11,795 bases of DNA from SSSZ01 sp035345935 (GCA_035345935.1 DAORDK010000094.1:1-11795); one strand, 5' to 3'. Shown: positions 1-6,824, counted from the first letter of the stretch. Numbers and translations are program-made. Notes: generated by a model not told the origin, from the sequence alone.

Positions 1-922
1 TCTGGATGGCGGAATACATCTGGGCCACCTTGGCTTCCCGGATCAGGTTGCGGATCGCAGGGGTGCCGATCATGATTTCGTGGGCCGCGACGCGCCCCTG
101 ACCATCCTTGGTCTTCAAGAGGGTCTGGGAGATGACCGCCCGTAGGGATTCGGACAGCATGGCGCGGACCATTTCTTTTTCTGCCGCCGGGAAGACGTCG
201 ATCACCCGGTCCACGGTCTTGGCGGCCGACGAGGTGTGCAGGGTGCCGAAGACCAGGTGGCCGGTTTCGGCGGCGGTCAGCGCAAGGCGGATCGTTTCCA
301 GATCGCGCATTTCGCCCACCAGGATGACGTCCGGGTCTTCGCGCAGGGCGGAGCGCAGGGCGTTATTGAAGGACAGGGTATGGGGGCCCACTTCCCGCTG
401 GTTGATGAGGCACTTCTTGGCCTCATGGACGAATTCGATGGGGTCCTCTACCGTAAGGATGTGGCTGTAATCGTTTTCGTTGATGTGATTGACCATCGCG
501 GCCAGTGTCGTGGACTTGCCGGAGCCCGTGGGTCCGGTGACCAGGACGATGCCGCGGGGATATTCGGAGATGTCCTTGAAAATCTTTGGCGCGTTCAAAT
601 CCTCCAGCGTCAGGACCTTGGACGGAATCGTCCGGAAGACGGCGCCAGCTCCCCGGTGCTGGACGAAGGCATTGACCCGAAAACGCGCCAGATTGGGAAT
701 TTCGAAGGAGAAGTCGCACTCCAGCGTTTCCTCGTAGGACTTGCGCTGGGAGTCATTCATGATGTCGTACACCATGGCATGCACGTCCTTGTGCTCCATG
801 GGCGGTAGATTGATGCGGCGCACGTCGCCATGGACCCGGATCATCGGCGGCAGGCCGGAGGACAGGTGGAGGTCGGATGCCTTGTTTTTAACGCCGAATG
901 CCAGGAGTTCGGTAATGTCCAT
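1..922 (-). CDS. pilT: PilT, type IV pilus retraction ATPase (C-terminus cut by window edge)
   Basis: PilT is the hexameric cytoplasmic ATPase that depolymerises pilin and retracts type IV pili, driving twitching motility and DNA uptake. The 307 codons visible start MDITELLAF, the typical PilT N-terminus. The N-terminal PAS-like domain covers roughly residues 1-110. The RecA-like core carries Walker A GPTGSGKST at 130-138, an Asp box with catalytic Glu in DPDVILVGEMRD at 196-207, and a His box GHLVFGTLHT at 221-230. The AIRNLIRE motif needed for retraction is at 289-296. The family is usually about 344 residues, so some 37 codons lie left of the window. The ATG at 922 has GAGGA nine bases upstream. 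It diverges from yggS. PilU is closely related, but the sequence fits PilT through the whole visible length. No defect is seen. Confidence 0.96.
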   Translation of the reverse strand, partial: MDITELLAFGVKNKASDLHLSSGLPPMIRVHGDVRRINLPPMEHKDVHAMVYDIMNDSQRKSYEETLECDFSFEIPNLARFRVNAFVQHRGAGAVFRTIPSKVLTLEDLNAPKIFKDISEYPRGIVLVTGPTGSGKSTTLAAMVNHINENDYSHILTVEDPIEFVHEAKKCLINQREVGPHTLSFNNALRSALREDPDVILVGEMRDLETIRLALTAAETGHLVFGTLHTSSAAKTVDRVIDVFPAAEKEMVRAMLSESLRAVISQTLLKTKDGQGRVAAHEIMIGTPAIRNLIREAKVAQMYSAIQ

Positions 923-979
923 GGGAAGATGTCCTCGGGGCGCGTGTATACTGCTTTGGGGGCCGAATTCCAAAGGATT
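923..979. promoter_or_regulatory. Divergent pilT / yggS promoter region with shared palindromic -10
   Basis: This 57-bp gap must hold the start signals of two divergent genes. The palindrome GTATAC at 946-951 sits in the middle and gives a -10-like hexamer on both strands. For pilT, TATACA (950 to 945) lies 17 bp from TTGGAA (973 to 968), a plausible sigma-70 pair with four of six matches in each box. For yggS, TATACT (947-952) matches five of six bases, but I see no good -35 upstream. The yggS Shine-Dalgarno AAAGGA (972-977) sits only two bases from its ATG. These are motif matches by eye; no transcription start is known. Confidence 0.4.
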
Positions 980-1666
980 ATGAGCGACATCGCCACCAAC
1001 CTGCAAGTTGTCCGGGAGCGCGTCGCCGCCGCTGCCCGGGCGGTCGGCCGCGATCCGGCGGAAGTTGAAATCCTGGCTGTGAGCAAAACCTGGCCAGCAT
1101 CGCGACTGCGGGAAGCCGCCGCAGCCGGCCAGCGGGCCTTTGGTGAAAATTACGTCCAGGAAGCGGAGGAAAAGATAGCCGCTCTGGCCGACCTAGGACT
1201 CGAGTGGCACTTCATCGGCCCGCTTCAGGCCAACAAGACCCGCGGTGTGGCTGAGCGCTGCGCCTGGGTCCATTCGGTGGATCGCCTGCGGATTGCGCAA
1301 CGCCTCTCGGCTCAGCGTCCCCCAACGCTTCCGCCTCTCCAGGTGTGCGTCCAGGTCAACGTCTCCGGCGAGGCGAGCAAGAGCGGATGCAGTCCGGCAG
1401 AAGCGGAGAGGCTTTGCACTCTTGTCGCCGCCTTGCCGGCGCTCCATTTGCGGGGCTTGATGGCAATCCCGGAGCCCACCGACAATGCTGTCCGCCAGCG
1501 GGAGCAATTTGCAGAACTGAGACGGCTTTTCACAGCCTTGCGGGCAGGGGGGCTCCCCCTCGACACCTTGTCCATGGGCATGTCACAGGATCTTGAGGCC
1601 GCGGTGGCCGAAGGAGCGACCCTGGTACGCATAGGCACCGCGATTTTCGGAGAAAGGAACAGATGA
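980..1666 (+). CDS. yggS: YggS/PLPBP family pyridoxal 5'-phosphate homeostasis protein
   Basis: YggS binds PLP without known enzymatic activity and buffers intracellular vitamin B6 and amino acid pools. The 228-residue product has the alanine-racemase-like TIM-barrel signatures: AVSKTWP with the PLP-binding lysine K36, FGENYVQEA at 54-62, WHFIGPLQANKTR at 76-88, and the phosphate-binding end SMGMSQDLEAAV followed by RIGTAIFGER near 198-226. Length and lysine position agree with E. coli YggS. The reading frame stays open upstream to 830, but those codons lie opposite pilT and do not look like the family. The ATG at 980 has AAAGGA just upstream and gives the expected N-terminus. It is the first gene of the yggS-proC-yggT-yggU cluster; its stop overlaps a possible small ORF. 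Confidence 0.95.
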   Translation: MSDIATNLQVVRERVAAAARAVGRDPAEVEILAVSKTWPASRLREAAAAGQRAFGENYVQEAEEKIAALADLGLEWHFIGPLQANKTRGVAERCAWVHSVDRLRIAQRLSAQRPPTLPPLQVCVQVNVSGEASKSGCSPAEAERLCTLVAALPALHLRGLMAIPEPTDNAVRQREQFAELRRLFTALRAGGLPLDTLSMGMSQDLEAAVAEGATLVRIGTAIFGERNR

Positions 1667-1812
1667 ACCCCTCGCGCACTTTTTTCGGCGAATCCGCCTC
1701 CCGCTTCGCGGGATCAACCGCGGTCCGGCCGGCGGCCTTCAGCCTTGACTTGCCTCTTCCCGAAGGGGCGCTGGCTCGTCTGGGGCAATCGAGCAGGAGG
1801 TTTGAATCATGA
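1663..1812 (+). CDS. Candidate 49-residue small ORF bridging yggS and proC
   Basis: I do not recognise a family. The ATG at 1663 overlaps the yggS stop (ATGA, 1663-1666) and the TGA at 1810-1812 overlaps the proC start (ATGA, 1809-1812). The frame thus fills the entire 142-bp gap with a coupled junction at each end. A plausible ribosome site, AAAGGA (1653-1658), lies four bases before the ATG. The product begins MNPSRTFF, is rich in Ser, Arg, Ala and Leu, and shows no membrane segment or signal peptide. About 69% of its third codon positions are G or C, by hand count. That fits a coding frame in this genome only weakly, since open frames are common in GC-rich DNA. It may be a chance frame in a spacer whose real job is to carry the strong proC ribosome site. 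Confidence 0.22.
   Translation: MNPSRTFFGESASRFAGSTAVRPAAFSLDLPLPEGALARLGQSSRRFES
1795..1800 (+). promoter_or_regulatory. Strong Shine-Dalgarno site of proC
   Basis: AGGAGG lies eight bases before the proC ATG at 1809. It is the best ribosome binding site seen in the window and fixes the proC start. It also lets proC be translated independently of yggS or the small ORF upstream. Confidence 0.8.
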
Positions 1813-2621
1813 GGATCACCTTCCTGGGCGGCGGCAACATGGCCAACGCCCTCATCGGCGGCATGCTCGACCAGGGATTTGTCGCCGACGACATCCAGGT
1901 CGTCGAGCTCAGCGCCGACAATCGGGAAAACCTGCGTCGCAGCTACGGCGTTTCCTGCCATGCCGCCGCGGAACTGGCGGCCTGGAGTTGCGACCTGATC
2001 GTTCTGGCAGTCAAGCCGCAGCAGATGAAGGCAGCGGTCCAGCCCTTGCGGCGCCATCTCAAAGAGCAACTGGTGGTCAGCATCGCCGCCGGCCTGCGTC
2101 TGGAGACGCTCTCCGATTGGCTGGGCGGCTACCGCCGCCTGGTGCGGACCATGCCCAATACGCCGGCGCTCATCGGTGCAGGCATCACCGGCCTGTGCGC
2201 CCTCTCCGAGGTGGATGAAGTGGGCCGCCTGGCAGCGGAACGGGTCTTGCGCAGCGTCGGCACCACACTCTGGATCGCCGACGAGGCGCGCATGGATGCC
2301 GTCACGGCCATTTCCGGCAGCGGTCCGGCCTATGTCTTCCTGTTCATCGAAGCCTTGCAGGAAGCGGCTCGGGAGATGGGGTTCGATGAAGAGGACGCCG
2401 CCCGTCTGGCGATCGAGACGACTCTGGGAGCCGCCCGACTCGCTGCCCAGTCCGACGTTCCGGCGGCGACGCTGCGCGAGCGGGTCACCTCCAAGGGCGG
2501 CACCACCGAAGCGGCGCTGCGGGCGATGGCAGGGGCCGGCGTCAAGGCCGGCATCGTCGCTGGCGCCAAAGCCGCCGCCGCCCGCGGGCGCGAGCTCGGC
2601 GACCAGTTGGGAGCCGCCTGA
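1809..2621 (+). CDS. proC: Pyrroline-5-carboxylate reductase
   Basis: ProC reduces 1-pyrroline-5-carboxylate to L-proline with NAD(P)H, the last step of proline biosynthesis in the cytoplasm. The 270-residue product has the Rossmann dinucleotide-binding start FLGGGNMANALIGG (5-18), AVKPQQM (67-73), the conserved MPNTPA (115-120), and the C-terminal helical dimerisation and substrate domain with AISGSGPAYVF (167-177) and VTSKGGTTEAAL (226-237). These are the family's signature blocks and the length is normal. The start is fixed by AGGAGG eight bases upstream. Its stop overlaps the yggT start (TGATG), so the two are probably translationally coupled. Proximity to yggS, a PLP homeostasis protein that affects amino acid metabolism, is a widely conserved arrangement. 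Confidence 0.97.
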   Translation: MRITFLGGGNMANALIGGMLDQGFVADDIQVVELSADNRENLRRSYGVSCHAAAELAAWSCDLIVLAVKPQQMKAAVQPLRRHLKEQLVVSIAAGLRLETLSDWLGGYRRLVRTMPNTPALIGAGITGLCALSEVDEVGRLAAERVLRSVGTTLWIADEARMDAVTAISGSGPAYVFLFIEALQEAAREMGFDEEDAARLAIETTLGAARLAAQSDVPAATLRERVTSKGGTTEAALRAMAGAGVKAGIVAGAKAAAARGRELGDQLGAA

Positions 2622-3160
2622 TGGTGACCCAGGCAGTGGTCTTCCTGGTGGATGCCGTCATTTCCTTCTTCAGTGCCCTGTTTCTCCTGCGCTTTTACAT
2701 GCAGGCTTTTCGGGTCAGTTTCGCCGGGCCTCTGGGGCACTTCGTGGTGACGCTCACCAACTGGGCTGCCAAGCCCCTGCGGCGGGTGATTCCCGGCATG
2801 CTCGGCCTCGATTTCGCGTGCCTGGTGGCGGCCCTTGCCCTGCAAGCCCTGTTTGCCGGGCTCCTCTTGGGACTCGGTGGCCAAATGTTTTCGCTCGACG
2901 GCCCAGGCCTGGCGCTGGGCATCGTCGTTGCCGCCCTGCGGGGCGTGCTGCGGCTTTCCATCTACCTGCTGATCGGTACCCTCATCCTCCAGGCGGTGCT
3001 GAGCTGGGTGAATCCCTATTCGCCGGTGGCGGCCCCGGCCTACCAGCTGACGCGGCCCTTCCTCGATCCCATCCGCCGCATCCTGCCGCCGATTTCGGGT
3101 ATCGACCTTTCCCCCCTGGTGGCGATCCTGCTCGCCCAGGTGGTCTTGATGTTCATCTGA
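2621..3160 (+). CDS. yggT: YggT family integral membrane protein
   Basis: YggT proteins are small inner-membrane proteins of poorly defined role, linked in some bacteria to osmotic or envelope functions. The 179 residues contain two repeated YGGT units. Hydrophobic segments are near 5-28, 62-86, 95-128 and 160-179, suggesting four membrane passes. The second unit carries the family motifs SWVNPYSP (128-135) and TRPFLDPIRRILPP (144-157) followed by GIDLSPLVAILL (160-171). The first unit has the weaker counterpart KPLRRVIPGMLGLD (51-64). The ATG overlaps the proC stop by one base, with GGGAG seven bases upstream inside proC. Its own stop overlaps the yggU ATG in the same way. Membership is clear; function is not shown by the sequence. 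Confidence 0.92.
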   Translation: MVTQAVVFLVDAVISFFSALFLLRFYMQAFRVSFAGPLGHFVVTLTNWAAKPLRRVIPGMLGLDFACLVAALALQALFAGLLLGLGGQMFSLDGPGLALGIVVAALRGVLRLSIYLLIGTLILQAVLSWVNPYSPVAAPAYQLTRPFLDPIRRILPPISGIDLSPLVAILLAQVVLMFI

Positions 3161-3447
3161 TGCCCCCCTGGCTGCGGGCCGTCGGGGTGGGTGCCGTGCT
3201 GACGGTGCACGTCCAGCCGGGCGCCCGCCGGACCGAAGTGGTGGGCGAGCACGGCGACGCCCTCAAGATCCGCCTGGCGGCTCCGCCGGTGGATGGCAAG
3301 GCCAACGAGGCTCTGCTGGCTTTTCTCGCCGACCGCCTGGGGCTCGCCCGCCGCCAGGTGGTCTTGAAGAGCGGCCAGACTTCGCGTCGCAAACAGGTTG
3401 CTGTGGAACTGACCGCGGATCGGATAGCAGGCCGTCTCGTCGACTGA
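3160..3447 (+). CDS. yggU: DUF167 / YggU family protein
   Basis: This is a 95-residue member of the small DUF167 (UPF0235) family, whose biochemical role is unknown. The signature runs LTVHVQPGARRTEVVG (14-29), then KIRLAAPPVDGKANEALLAFLADRLG (36-61), then the basic stretch VVLKSGQTSRRKQVAV (67-82). The frame is open far upstream (to 2176), but those codons are a shadow of proC and yggT. The ATG at 3160, overlapping the yggT stop, gives the N-terminus MPPWLR expected for proteobacterial relatives. No strong ribosome site precedes it, which suggests translation is coupled to yggT. It is the last gene of the operon. A perfect 6-bp hairpin spans its stop codon. Confidence 0.92.
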   Translation: MPPWLRAVGVGAVLTVHVQPGARRTEVVGEHGDALKIRLAAPPVDGKANEALLAFLADRLGLARRQVVLKSGQTSRRKQVAVELTADRIAGRLVD

Positions 3448-3581
3448 CGAGTGGTCGGTCGCAAGCGCTGCCCCTGCCGTGGCGACGGTGTGGGTCTGAA
3501 GACTGGCTCCGTCGGCAGACAACGTGAATCGGTTGCTCCTGTGAGCAGCCCCTGCGCGGGGCCTCGATGGAAATTTGAAAG
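3448..3581. other. Convergent intergenic gap with small hairpins, no gene seen
   Basis: The gap lies between the 3' ends of yggU and pyrC'. Three hairpins are visible. CTCGTC/GACGAG (3436-3451, four-base loop) spans the yggU stop. An 8-bp stem with one G-U pair, GGTTGCTC/GAGCAGCC, spans 3531-3550. GCCCC/GGGGC (3548-3562), extendable by GAG/CTC around a two-base bulge, overlaps it, so the last two stems are mutually exclusive. None is followed by a T-run on either strand. I cannot call a canonical intrinsic terminator; they may still help end or stabilise the two converging transcripts. No convincing ORF was found. Confidence 0.4.
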
Positions 3582-4853
3582 CTACTTGCTCGATTCGACG
3601 GGAGATCCGGAACACACCTGCCGCCCGCCGATCAGACAGGCGGTGACGCGTCCCTGGAGTTCGTAGCCGAGGAAGGGGGTATTCTTGCCCTTGCTGCGCA
3701 GAGCTTCCGGCAGCAGCCGCCAGTTAGCCTCGGGGTCGAAGACGCAGACGTCGGCGACGGCGCCGACCGCCAACTGGCCGCGGTCGCTGCCCAGGATGGC
3801 TGCCGGGTCGGCGGTGATGCGGGCCAGGGCCTTGGGCAGGCTGACGCCGGCCTCGGTGGCCCATTTCAACGTCAAGGGCAGCAGAAGTTCGAGGCCGGTG
3901 GCGCCGGGTTTGGCTTCGCCGAAGGGTAGGAGCTTGTCGTCGGCGCCCACAGGCGTATGGTCGGAACAAATGGCGAGGACACCGCGGGCCGCGGCGTCGG
4001 AAAGCGCCTGACGATCGCTTTGCGAGCGGAGCGGCGGGTCGAAGCGGGCCTGACTGTCGAAATAACCGATGTCGTTTTCGGTCAGGTGGAGGTGATGGAT
4101 GCTGACGTCGCCAGTGACTGCCACGCCTTCGCTGCGCGCGACTTCCAGCAGACGGGCGCCGGCCCCCGAGGACAGGCGGGTCAGATGCAGGCGGACCCCG
4201 GTATCGCGGGCGAGTTGCACCAGGGTCGCGATGGCGATGGTCTCGGCACTGACGGGAATTCCGGCCAGGCCGAGCCGGCTCGCCACTTCGCCGGCATGGG
4301 CGATGCCATTGCGGGCCAGCCAGTGATCCTGGGGCTGCAGCCAGACCGCGTAGCCGAAGGTGGCCGCGTATTCCAGAGCTCGCATGAGGGATTCGGTGTC
4401 CACCACCGGGCGGTTGGCCTGGGAGAAGGCGACGCAACCGGCCCGCGCCAGTCCGCCGAGTTCCGCCAGCCGCTCGCCTTTGAGGCCCAGGGTCAGAGCG
4501 CCCAAGGGAAGGACGCGGGCTCTGCCGATGTCGGCGGCGCGATGGACGAGGCGGTCTGCGAGTTCGGGTTCGTCAAGGGGCGGGTCCGTATCGGGAGGAA
4601 CGACCACCGAGGTGACGCCGCCGGCGACCGCGGCGGCGAGTTCGGCCTCGATGCTGTTGAGCCGCGCCCCGAGGTCGATGAAACCGGGACAGACCACCGC
4701 ACCGCTGGCATCGATGATCCGTTCGGCAGCAAACCCCTCAGGGGCGCTCCCGATCGAGGCGATCCGGCCCTCGGCGATGAACAGGCTTGCCGGCCGGTCG
4801 ATATTGTTGAGGGGATCGATCAGGCGGCCATTGCGGATTTCGATTCGGTTCAT
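3582..4853 (-). CDS. pyrC': PyrC' (PyrX): dihydroorotase-like, probably non-catalytic ATCase partner
   Basis: The 423-residue product has the amidohydrolase/dihydroorotase fold: an N-terminal beta region (MNRIEIRNGRLIDP), a TIM barrel, and the C-terminal GAVADVCVFDP (364-374) and NTPFLGYELQGRV (391-403). The metal site is ruined. The usual DLHVH motif reads DLGARL (60-65), so both histidines are Gly62 and Arg64. The HCED-like site reads LQPQDHWL (172-179) and the usual HVS-type histidine site reads LTRLSS (224-229). SDHTP (297-301) keeps its aspartate. Pseudomonads carry such an inactive homologue (PyrC' or PyrX), which holds PyrB in a class A aspartate transcarbamoylase complex. The gene follows pyrB by 16 bp, which supports that role here. 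An active dihydroorotase must be encoded elsewhere. Databases may label it simply dihydroorotase. Confidence 0.93.
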   Translation of the reverse strand: MNRIEIRNGRLIDPLNNIDRPASLFIAEGRIASIGSAPEGFAAERIIDASGAVVCPGFIDLGARLNSIEAELAAAVAGGVTSVVVPPDTDPPLDEPELADRLVHRAADIGRARVLPLGALTLGLKGERLAELGGLARAGCVAFSQANRPVVDTESLMRALEYAATFGYAVWLQPQDHWLARNGIAHAGEVASRLGLAGIPVSAETIAIATLVQLARDTGVRLHLTRLSSGAGARLLEVARSEGVAVTGDVSIHHLHLTENDIGYFDSQARFDPPLRSQSDRQALSDAAARGVLAICSDHTPVGADDKLLPFGEAKPGATGLELLLPLTLKWATEAGVSLPKALARITADPAAILGSDRGQLAVGAVADVCVFDPEANWRLLPEALRSKGKNTPFLGYELQGRVTACLIGGRQVCSGSPVESSK

Positions 4854-4869
4854 TTCCGGGCTTCCAAAG

Positions 4870-5829
4870 TCAGTTTCCAGCGACGATGCTCATGACGGCC
4901 ATGCGAACGGCGATGCCGAAAGTGACCTGGGGCAGGATGACCGCCTGGGGGCCATCGGCGACGACCGAATGGATTTCGACCCCGCGATTCATGGGGCCCG
5001 GATGCATGACGATGGCGTCCGGTTTCGCGAGGGCGAGCTTGTCGGGGGTGAGACCATAGAGGCGGAAGTATTCGCCGGCCGAAGGCAGCAGGGCGCCGTT
5101 CATGCGCTCGTTCTGCAGGCGCAGCATGATGACCACGTCGCAGTCCTTGAGGCCTTCGGCCAGGTCGTGGAAGACATGGACGCCCATGCGGTCGAGGTGC
5201 CCCGGCAGCAGCGTCTGCGGGCCGATGGCGCGCACCTCCGGCACGCCCAGGGTGGTCAGGGCGTGGATGTCCGAGCGGGCGACCCGGGAGTGGAGGATGT
5301 CGCCGACGATGGCGACCCGCAGGTTGGTGAACTCCTGCTTGTAGTGCCGGATGGTGTACATGTCGAGCAGCCCCTGGGTGGGGTGGGCGTGGCGCCCGTC
5401 CCCGGCGTTGACGACGTGGATGTCGTCGCGACCGACCCGGGCCAGGTGCTCGGCGATCAGATAGGGAGCGCCGCTCGCGCTGTGGCGCACCACGAAGAGA
5501 TTGGCATGCATGGCGCACAGGTTGTCGATGGTGTCGAGCAGGGTTTCGCCCTTGGCGGTGGACGAGCGGCCGATGTCCAGGTTGATGACGTCAGCCGAGA
5601 GGCGCTTGGCGGCAATTTCGAAGGTGGTGCGGGTGCGGGTCGAGTTTTCGAAAAACAGGTTGAAGACGCTCTTGCCCCGCAGGAGCGGAACCTTTTTCAC
5701 ATCCCGCTGGGAAACTTCCATAAAGGACTGGGCGGTGTCGAGGATGTGGGTGACCACCTCCCGGGGCAGTCCCTCGATCGACAGCAAGTGGGTCAGTTCG
5801 CCGTGGGCGTTGAGCTGGGGATTATGCAT
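4870..5829 (-). CDS. pyrB: Aspartate carbamoyltransferase catalytic chain
   Basis: PyrB condenses carbamoyl phosphate and aspartate to N-carbamoyl-aspartate, the committed step of pyrimidine synthesis. The 319 residues show the carbamoyl-phosphate site FFENSTRTRTTFE (59-71), the mobile-loop region SSTAKGETLLDT (89-100), HPTQ (149-152), the aspartate-binding region MLRLQNERM (235-243) and MHPGPMNRGVEI (275-286). There is no adjacent pyrI regulatory gene. The neighbour is pyrC', which points to the Pseudomonas-like class A holoenzyme, in which an N-terminal extension of PyrB (here about the first 10-15 residues) is thought to matter for assembly and allostery. The ATG at 5829 overlaps the end of pyrR by 8 bp, suggesting coupled translation. 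Confidence 0.97.
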   Translation of the reverse strand: MHNPQLNAHGELTHLLSIEGLPREVVTHILDTAQSFMEVSQRDVKKVPLLRGKSVFNLFFENSTRTRTTFEIAAKRLSADVINLDIGRSSTAKGETLLDTIDNLCAMHANLFVVRHSASGAPYLIAEHLARVGRDDIHVVNAGDGRHAHPTQGLLDMYTIRHYKQEFTNLRVAIVGDILHSRVARSDIHALTTLGVPEVRAIGPQTLLPGHLDRMGVHVFHDLAEGLKDCDVVIMLRLQNERMNGALLPSAGEYFRLYGLTPDKLALAKPDAIVMHPGPMNRGVEIHSVVADGPQAVILPQVTFGIAVRMAVMSIVAGN

Positions 5830-6325
5830 GCTCCAGCCTCCAGGACAGGCGGCCGTCGTCGCCCCGGGCGAGGACCAGGCTCTCGCCGGGGGCCAGGGTC
5901 AGGGTCCAGGGGCAGTAGGTCGGGGCGACGGGGAGTTCCCGCTCCCCGCGGTCGGCCAGCACGGCGAGTTCGACCGAGGCCGGACGGCCGTAGTCGAACA
6001 ATTCGTTGAGGGCGGCGCGGGTGGTGCGGCCCGTGTAGAGGACATCATCCACCAGGATCAGGTGGCGGCCATCCACGCCAAACGGGATTTCCGTGGGGCG
6101 GACCTGGGGGTGTAGCCCCTTTTCGGAGAAGTCGTCGCGGTAGAACGAAACGTCGATCAGTCCGATCGGCTCGTCGATGCCGAGCAGTTGCCTCAAGCGC
6201 TCGGCGATCCAGGCGCCGCCGCTGTGGATGCCGACCAGGGCGGGGGAACGTCCCAGGCAGGGGCGGATGGCGTCGGCCAACTGAAGGCACTGGGCTTCGG
6301 CATCAGGCAGAGGGAGGGGTGTCAT
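5822..6325 (-). CDS. pyrR: PyrR, pyrimidine operon regulator / uracil phosphoribosyltransferase-like
   Basis: PyrR proteins have a phosphoribosyltransferase fold. In Bacillus they bind pyr mRNA; in pseudomonads they are reported to affect pyr gene expression, and many retain some uracil phosphoribosyltransferase activity. The 167-residue product has VGIHSGGAWIAERL (31-44), DVSFYRDD (58-65) and the PRPP-binding loop LILVDDVLYTGRTTRAAL (89-106). The open frame extends to 6550, but those extra codons are antisense-style shadow of ruvX. The ATG at 6325, giving MTPLPLPDAEA, matches the usual start of proteobacterial PyrR. It overlaps ruvX by 23 bp, and its stop overlaps pyrB by 8 bp. I see no attenuator or PyrR-type RNA site between these genes, so regulation would have to act upstream or otherwise. 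Confidence 0.93.
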   Translation of the reverse strand: MTPLPLPDAEAQCLQLADAIRPCLGRSPALVGIHSGGAWIAERLRQLLGIDEPIGLIDVSFYRDDFSEKGLHPQVRPTEIPFGVDGRHLILVDDVLYTGRTTRAALNELFDYGRPASVELAVLADRGERELPVAPTYCPWTLTLAPGESLVLARGDDGRLSWRLEHA

Positions 6326-6737
6326 GGGTGTTGGACTCGAACCAGGTTTGCAGAATGATCTGGGCGGCAACGGCATCCAGTACCGCCTTCGAAGAACGGG
6401 CATTGTGGCCGGTGTCCCGCAGGCGGGCCTCGGCATCACGGGAAGACAGGCGCTCGTCGGCGAAATCCACCGGCAGGGGATGGCGGCGGCGCAGGCTCTC
6501 CGCAAATCGCTTGCACCGCTCGGTGAGGGCGTGGGGCGTACCGTCGGCATGGGTCGGAAGTCCCACGATCAGACGGGCGGGCTGCCACTCGGTCACCAGG
6601 GCGGCAATCGACTTCCAGCGCAGCTCGCGATCTCCGGTGGCGATGACCGTCAGGGGATGGGCCTGGGCAAGCAGGGTTTCGCCGACTGCGACCCCGATGC
6701 GCTTTTCCCCGAAGTCGAAAGCCAGCACTGTGGACAT
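6303..6737 (-). CDS. ruvX: RuvX/YqgF family Holliday junction resolvase-like nuclease
   Basis: YqgF (RuvX) is an RNase H-fold nuclease required for 16S rRNA 5' maturation in E. coli and proposed as a Holliday junction resolvase. The 144 residues keep the fold's acidic residues: Asp8 in AFDFGEKRIGVAVG (6-19), Glu95 in FADERLSSRDAEARL (92-106) and Asp121 in LDAVAAQIILQTW (120-132). LIVGLPTHADGTP (56-68) is the other family block. The ATG at 6737 is preceded by an in-frame TAA two codons upstream, so the start cannot lie further out. No Shine-Dalgarno is visible. An 87-bp gap separates it from yqgE and holds no convincing gene. Pairing with yqgE upstream is a widely conserved arrangement. Confidence 0.95.
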   Translation of the reverse strand: MSTVLAFDFGEKRIGVAVGETLLAQAHPLTVIATGDRELRWKSIAALVTEWQPARLIVGLPTHADGTPHALTERCKRFAESLRRRHPLPVDFADERLSSRDAEARLRDTGHNARSSKAVLDAVAAQIILQTWFESNTHDTPPSA

Positions 6738-6824
6738 GAATTATCGGGAAGGGCGAGCGCTGGGCGGATTGGAAGCGGCGGGCCGGGACTTGGGGGTCAT
6801 GTCCGTAGGGGTGGCCGCGGCTTC

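Noticed and set aside
236..808. 190-codon plus-strand open frame opposite pilT
   Set aside because: It lies wholly inside pilT, whose sequence is strongly conserved on the minus strand.
830..979. 50-codon N-terminal extension of yggS
   Set aside because: The extension overlaps the pilT start on the other strand and is not family-like; the ATG at 980 has a ribosome site and gives the standard YggS start.
2176..3159. Long open frame leading into yggU, which could be read as a large fusion protein
   Set aside because: It is an out-of-frame shadow of proC and yggT; DUF167 homology begins only at about 3160.
4360..6009. 549-codon plus-strand open frame opposite pyrC', pyrB and part of pyrR
   Set aside because: It is antisense to three clearly recognised genes and has low-complexity Arg/Gly/Asp-rich composition typical of shadow frames in GC-rich DNA.
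6326..6550. 75-codon N-terminal extension of pyrR
   Set aside because: It is an out-of-frame shadow of ruvX rich in Arg, Pro and Ala; the ATG at 6325 gives the usual PyrR N-terminus.
6740..6745. GATAAT, a -10-like box just before the ruvX ATG
   Set aside because: It ends only two bases from the start codon, so transcription would begin inside the gene; there is no matching -35.
6741..6800. 19-codon minus-strand ORF in the yqgE-ruvX gap, in the ruvX frame and ending in TAA just before it
   Set aside because: Very short, with no clear ribosome site and composition like random GC-rich DNA.
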